From UMGS755 sp045590535 (GTDB lineage: Bacteria; Bacillota; Clostridia; UBA1381; UBA9506): DNA of 64,000 nucleotides. Both the position numbers and the translations under genes were made by a program. Below the pieces are notes generated by a model. It was not told where the DNA came from. It worked only from the letters and a program-made list of their open reading frames with translations, and ran no database searches. Shown here one piece after another: positions 60,311-64,000 of this stretch (positions are counted from its first letter, which is position 1; the number at the start of each line of letters is the position of its first letter). The DNA lies in NCBI GenBank assembly GCA_045590535.1, contig JAZNRE010000005.1:124001-188000 (forward strand), in the 5' to 3' direction.

Positions 60311-61082
60311 AGCATGGCTGCCCAAGGCCTTGTCGCTTATCTTTCCTGACCAATGCATCTGTTGCGGCAGCGTTTTGGGCTATTGCAAGTCGCAGCTTTG
60401 TATTTGTCCTGACTGTGCCAAAAAGATTACCTTCTCGGATGAGGTAAATACCTGCCGTCTTTGCGGACGGCAAATGCCGGGTGAAGAGATGCCCCTGTGC
60501 CCCACCTGCCAAAGCCACCGGCACAATTTTAACCGTGCAGTGTCTTGCGCTAGCTATAAAGACGACATTCGCGAGGCGGTTTTACGGTTTAAGTTTGGCA
60601 ACTGCACCGATTATGCCCGCACATTTGCCGCCATGATGGTGCGGCGGATTCGTCCTTTGTGCAAAACCTATGCCTTTGACCTTGTGGTGTGTGCTCCTCT
60701 TTCAAAAATCTCGATGCTCGAGCGGGGTTATAACCAGGCAGCACTTCTTGCCAAACCTGTTGCCAAAGCACTGGAGTTGCCTTATTGCGAAAAGGCTTTT
60801 GTGAAAACAAAGGAGACGCCCAAGCAAAGCACCTTAAACTATAGCCAAAGAATGAAGAATGTGAAAGATGTGTTTGCACTTGCCACAGACACCTCTTGTT
60901 TTGCCGGTAAAACCGTTTTGCTCATTGACGATGTGCTGACAACGGGCGCAACGGCCGACGCTCTTGCAAAATTGCTGAAGAAGGCGGGCGCTAAATTTGT
61001 GGTTGTGGCCACTTTAGCCTGCACAGAAAAAGACAAAAGCAACGAGCTGACGAATGAAGACTGGAAAGAAATTACTTTTTAA
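60300..61082 (+). CDS. ComF family phosphoribosyltransferase-like protein
   Basis: A 260-residue ComF/GntX protein. The N-terminal part carries zinc-finger-like CxxC pairs (CICC, CPDC, CRLC, CPTC), and the C-terminal PRTase domain has TVLLIDDVLTTGATADAL near residue 205. Members take part in DNA uptake or salvage. The ATG at 60300 lies inside the end of aroQ; upstream codons in the same frame are aroQ sequence. A full competence locus is not visible here, so competence is not implied. Confidence 0.88.
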   Translation: MHAKAWLPKALSLIFPDQCICCGSVLGYCKSQLCICPDCAKKITFSDEVNTCRLCGRQMPGEEMPLCPTCQSHRHNFNRAVSCASYKDDIREAVLRFKFGNCTDYARTFAAMMVRRIRPLCKTYAFDLVVCAPLSKISMLERGYNQAALLAKPVAKALELPYCEKAFVKTKETPKQSTLNYSQRMKNVKDVFALATDTSCFAGKTVLLIDDVLTTGATADALAKLLKKAGAKFVVVATLACTEKDKSNELTNEDWKEITF

Positions 61083-61107
61083 TGTGGTAATACAGCTTTA
61101 AATTAAA

Positions 61108-61146
61108 AAAACCGATGCGTTTTGCCAAGCAAATCGCATCGGTTTT
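61108..61146. terminator. Bidirectional terminator between comF and leuS
   Basis: AAAACCGATGCG (61108-61119) pairs with CGCATCGGTTTT (61135-61146); the loop can also pair partly (TTTG with CAAA). U-rich sequence lies on both sides. Confidence 0.9.
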
Positions 61147-61156
61147 CCTTTTTGTT

Positions 61157-63568
61157 TTATTTTACAACAAAGTTCACAAGCTTATCGGGAACGCAGATTG
61201 TTTTCACAACGGTTTTGCCATCAAGCAGTTTTTTAACCTTCTCATCGGCTAAAACAGCTTGTTCCAAAGCCGCTTTATCAAGACCGGCCGCAACCACAAT
61301 CTTGTCTTTTAACTTGCCGCAAACCTGCAGCACAATTTCAACGGTTTCGTCCTTGGTCTTGGCTTCATCGTAAGCGGGCCACTTGGCTTCGTGGAGCTTA
61401 CCCTCAAAGCCTGCCAACTCCCACATTTCTTCTGTGATGTGCGGCGCTGTGGGATTTAAAAGAAGCAAGAAGGTTTTAAGCTCACCACGAGTGACGCTAC
61501 CTTTTTTGTAAAAGTCGTTAATCAGCGCCATTAAAGAGGCAATGGCTGTGTTAAACTTCATTCTTTCAATATCATCTGAAACCTTTTTCACAGTTTTGTG
61601 CATGTTGGTTTCCATATCGGCAGAATAGCCCTCTTCGTCTGTCAAGAGACCCTGTAAATTCCAAACACGCTCCATGAAACGATAGCATCCCTTAACGCCG
61701 TTCATAGACCAGGGTGTTGCCTGGTCAAAAGCACCGATAAACATTTCATAGGTACGGAAGGTATCGGCACCAAACTCATTCACGATGTCATCGGGGTTTA
61801 CTACATTGCCGCGGGACTTTGACATTTTTTCATTGTTTTCACCTAAAATCATACCGTGGGATGTGCGCTTTTGGTAAGGCTCGGGGGTGTTCACAACGCC
61901 AATGTCATATAAGAACTTATGCCAGAAACGGGAATAGAGCAAGTGGAGCGTGGTGTGCTCCATGCCACCGTTATACCAGTCAACCGGCAACCAATAATTG
62001 ATGGCTTCTTTTGAGGCTAAGGCATCATTATTCATGGGGTCAATATACCGCAGGAAGTACCAGGAAGAGCCGGCCCACTGGGGCATGGTATCGGTTTCAC
62101 GAACCGCATGACCGCCACACTTAGGACAGGTAGTGTTTACCCAGTCTTCAATTTTGGATAAGGGAGATTCACCGTTGTCGGTAGGTTCATAATTATCCAC
62201 TTCAGGCAGGGTTAAAGGCAACTCAGACTCAGGCAGCGCAACCCAGCCGCACTTGTCACAATGAACCAGGGGAATGGGTTCGCCCCAATAGCGCTGACGG
62301 GAGAACACCCAGTCGCGCAGTTTGTAGTTGACCTTTTTCTTGCCAATGCCTTCTTTTTCCAAGTAGTCACGAATAGCGCTGATGGCTTCTTTCACTTCCA
62401 TGCCGTTTAAGAAACCGGAGTTAACCATAATGCCGCTGTCTGTATCGGTGTAAGCTGCTTTTTGCACATCTTCACCGCCAGAAACAACTTCAATGATGGG
62501 CAAATCAAACTTCTTTGCAAAATCCCAGTCACGGTCGTCATGGGCCGGCACAGCCATAATCGCACCGGTGCCATAGCTCATTAAAACATAATCAGAAATG
62601 AAAATGGGGATTTCTTTCTTGTTAACAGGATTGATGGCACAAAGGCCCTCAAGCTTAACACCTGTTTTTTCTTTAACCAACTCTGTGCGCTCAAACTCCG
62701 ATTTGTGAGCTGCTTCTTCACGATATTTGGCCGCTGCTTCATAGTTCTTGATTTTGTCCTTATATTTGTCAATATAGGGATGTTCCGGTGAAAGTACCAT
62801 GTAGGTGGCGCCGAACAGCGTGTCGGGACGGGTGGTGTATACCGTTAAGATATCGTCAGTTCCGCTAACGGCAAACTGAACTTCAGCACCTTCAGAACGA
62901 CCAATCCAGTTCTTTTGCTGAATTTTAACTTTTTCTATGTAGTTAAGGTCATCTAAATCGTCAATCAGTCTCTGGGCATATTCTGTGATTTTAAGCATCC
63001 ACTGGCTCTTGTTCTTGCGGACAACCTCGCTGCCGCAACGCTCACAAACGCCGTTAACAACCTCTTCATTGGCAAGACCAACCTTGCAGGAGGTACAGAA
63101 GTTAATGGGCATTTCCTGCTTATAGGCAAGGCCCTTTTCAAACAGCTTTAAGAAAATCCATTGTGTCCATTTGTAATAAGCGGGGTCGGTGGTGTTGATC
63201 TCTTTTGTCCAGTCAAAAGAAAAACCAATGCTCTTGAGCTGACGCTTAAAGTTTGCCACATTATCAGCCGTTACCTTTTTGGGATGAATTTTGTTGGCAA
63301 TGGCAAAGTTTTCGGTGGGCAAGCCAAAGGCATCCCAACCGATAGGATATAAAACATTGTAGCCATCCATGCGGCGTTTTCTTGCTACGATGTCGAGTGC
63401 TGTATAGCTTCTGGGATGTCCCACATGCAGTCCGTGACCGGAGGGATAGGGAAATTCCACAAGGGCATAGAACTTGGGCAGGCTCTTATCGTCTAACGCT
63501 TTAAAGGTGTTTTCCTTTTCCCAAATTTCTTGCCATTTTTTTTCAATTTGCTGAAATTGATAGTCCAT
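61157..63568 (-). CDS. leuS: Leucyl-tRNA synthetase
   Basis: An 803-residue class I synthetase that charges tRNA-Leu. The HIGH motif is FPYPSGHGLHVGHPRSY near residue 39, and the editing (CP1) domain lies around 220-400 with the conserved TTRPDTLFGATYMVL. There are zinc-like CxxC pairs (CTSC, CERC, CDKC, CPKC), and KMSKS is in NNEKMSKSRGNVVNPDD near 577. Length is typical. It starts five bases after rsfS; no T-box leader precedes it, since it is read through from yqeK-rsfS. Confidence 0.98.
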   Translation of the reverse strand: MDYQFQQIEKKWQEIWEKENTFKALDDKSLPKFYALVEFPYPSGHGLHVGHPRSYTALDIVARKRRMDGYNVLYPIGWDAFGLPTENFAIANKIHPKKVTADNVANFKRQLKSIGFSFDWTKEINTTDPAYYKWTQWIFLKLFEKGLAYKQEMPINFCTSCKVGLANEEVVNGVCERCGSEVVRKNKSQWMLKITEYAQRLIDDLDDLNYIEKVKIQQKNWIGRSEGAEVQFAVSGTDDILTVYTTRPDTLFGATYMVLSPEHPYIDKYKDKIKNYEAAAKYREEAAHKSEFERTELVKEKTGVKLEGLCAINPVNKKEIPIFISDYVLMSYGTGAIMAVPAHDDRDWDFAKKFDLPIIEVVSGGEDVQKAAYTDTDSGIMVNSGFLNGMEVKEAISAIRDYLEKEGIGKKKVNYKLRDWVFSRQRYWGEPIPLVHCDKCGWVALPESELPLTLPEVDNYEPTDNGESPLSKIEDWVNTTCPKCGGHAVRETDTMPQWAGSSWYFLRYIDPMNNDALASKEAINYWLPVDWYNGGMEHTTLHLLYSRFWHKFLYDIGVVNTPEPYQKRTSHGMILGENNEKMSKSRGNVVNPDDIVNEFGADTFRTYEMFIGAFDQATPWSMNGVKGCYRFMERVWNLQGLLTDEEGYSADMETNMHKTVKKVSDDIERMKFNTAIASLMALINDFYKKGSVTRGELKTFLLLLNPTAPHITEEMWELAGFEGKLHEAKWPAYDEAKTKDETVEIVLQVCGKLKDKIVVAAGLDKAALEQAVLADEKVKKLLDGKTVVKTICVPDKLVNFVVK

Positions 63569-63573
63569 CCTCT

Positions 63574-63933
63574 TTAGTCCTCCTCCAAAATATCTTCTAA
63601 GGGCAGTTCTTCAGCATCGGTCCACAGTTTTTCAAGGCCGTAAAACTCCCGTGTTTCCTGATAGAATATATGCACAATAACATCAGAATAATCCATTAAA
63701 ATCCAATTAAGGCCCTGCTTGCCTTCTTTTTGCAAAACCTGTTCGCCTAAAGCTTCCATCTTTTCTTCTAAGGTGTCTGCCAGGGCACGCACCTGGGTGG
63801 TGGAAGAAGCCGAGCAAATAACAAAATAATCCGCTAAAATGGTTAAGCCTGAAACCTTTAAAACCTTAAGGTCACGGGCTTGTTTATTATCCAAATGCCG
63901 CACAATATGTCGCATTCTTTCTGTTGCTGTCAT
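63574..63933 (-). CDS. rsfS: Ribosome silencing factor RsfS
   Basis: A 119-residue Iojap-family protein that binds L14 and blocks subunit joining under starvation. The core is LKVSGLTILADYFVICSAS near residue 25, WILMDYSDVIVHIF near 76, and the acidic C terminus. AGAGAGGG precedes the ATG. It overlaps the upstream gene by four bases, in the conserved yqeK-rsfS order. Confidence 0.95.
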   Translation of the reverse strand: MTATERMRHIVRHLDNKQARDLKVLKVSGLTILADYFVICSASSTTQVRALADTLEEKMEALGEQVLQKEGKQGLNWILMDYSDVIVHIFYQETREFYGLEKLWTDAEELPLEDILEED

Positions 63934-64000
63934 AAAGTAACCCTCTCTTTACATAGAGTCAAAAAATATTGCTGGGTTTCCAGCGTTTGACTATGTAGCT
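63930..64000 (-). CDS. Partial gene, probably C terminus of YqeK-type HD phosphohydrolase
   Basis: Only the last 22 codons lie in the window, reading LHSQTLETQQYFLTLCKERV and ending in a TGA that overlaps the rsfS ATG (ATGA). The stretch resembles the HPxTLxAxxYL region near the C terminus of YqeK (Ap4A hydrolase), which precedes rsfS in most Firmicutes. Identification rests mainly on gene order. Confidence 0.45.
   Translation of the reverse strand, partial: LHSQTLETQQYFLTLCKERVTL

Noticed and set aside
1..64000. CRISPR arrays, transposases, prophage genes, toxin-antitoxin or defence islands
   Set aside because: I read both strands for regularly spaced repeats and for typical mobile or defence proteins and found none. 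The genes are housekeeping or metabolic.

Overview
The window looks like chromosome of a spore-forming, S-layer-bearing member of the Clostridia (Firmicutes), probably an anaerobic gut-type lineage related to Oscillospiraceae. The evidence is an alpha/beta-type small acid-soluble spore protein, an SLH-domain surface protein, RNase J, an S21 gene with a strong AGGAGG-type ribosome binding site, many TTGACA-17-TATAAT promoters, a potABCD operon, and Firmicutes-style gene order (rpmG-secE-nusG-rplK-rplA-rplJ-rplL; ruvCAB; phoH-ybeY; yqeK-rsfS-leuS). I see no prophage, transposase, integrase or CRISPR array. Almost the whole window is housekeeping and biosynthesis, and the most interesting material lies in the leaders between genes.

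Layout. 1-1.6 kb: end of an ABC-2 exporter operon (minus). 1.6-4.8 kb: hisS-aspS (minus). 5.0-5.4 kb: rpsU with its own promoter and leader. 5.4-8.4 kb: a dispersed repeat, then argD-argF-GNAT (minus) behind a promoter carrying two palindromes that fit ArgR boxes. 8.4-8.8 kb: the spore protein gene. 8.8-17.2 kb: a long minus-strand stretch, argG-argH, an XRE-cupin regulator with an acyl-CoA synthetase, trmK, a NIF3-family gene, a GNAT and an MFS transporter. 17.3-24 kb (plus): ruvC-ruvA-ruvB, tRNA-Glu, phoH-ybeY, a membrane protein and an ABC-F ATPase. 24.1-25 kb: a sugar-isomerase-like TIM barrel. 25.1-28.7 kb (minus): ribosomal protein, secE and nusG genes with an L10 leader. 28.8-31.9 kb (minus): mgtE, a zinc peptidase and a single-domain GlmU-like uridylyltransferase. 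32-37.4 kb (plus): aroF-tyrA-aroB-aroC-pheA. 37.5-41.9 kb: a candidate structured RNA, then potABCD. 42.7-50.1 kb (plus): RNase J, metK, a two-component system, a cysteine desulfurase, shikimate kinase and a HIT protein. 50.1-54.2 kb (minus): esterase, mntP, bactofilin, lysC, degV. 54.4-57.8 kb: repeats and the S-layer gene. 58-64 kb: pyrG, aroQ-comF, leuS-rsfS-yqeK.

The best candidate for something undescribed is the leader of the aromatic amino acid operon. A 31-codon reading frame with its own Shine-Dalgarno has eight Phe or Tyr codons in a ten-codon stretch. It is followed by a strong intrinsic terminator directly ahead of aroF and by a competing antiterminator helix whose first strand contains the leader stop codon. 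This is the layout of classical ribosome-mediated attenuation, which is much better known from Proteobacteria than from Firmicutes, where T-boxes are usual. A second translational leader lies upstream of mgtE: a 13-codon upstream ORF followed by a hairpin that buries the mgtE ribosome binding site. A third candidate is a roughly 300-nt structured transcript with its own promoter and terminator between pheA and potA.

The genes cover arginine synthesis (argDFGH), the chorismate, Phe and Tyr pathway (aroF, aroB, aroQ, aroK, aroC, tyrA, pheA), the start of lysine/threonine synthesis (lysC), translation, recombination and repair, polyamine uptake, Mg and Mn homeostasis, and the cell surface. Coordinates follow the start codon best supported by a ribosome binding site. 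All functional calls come from reading motifs; no database search was run.
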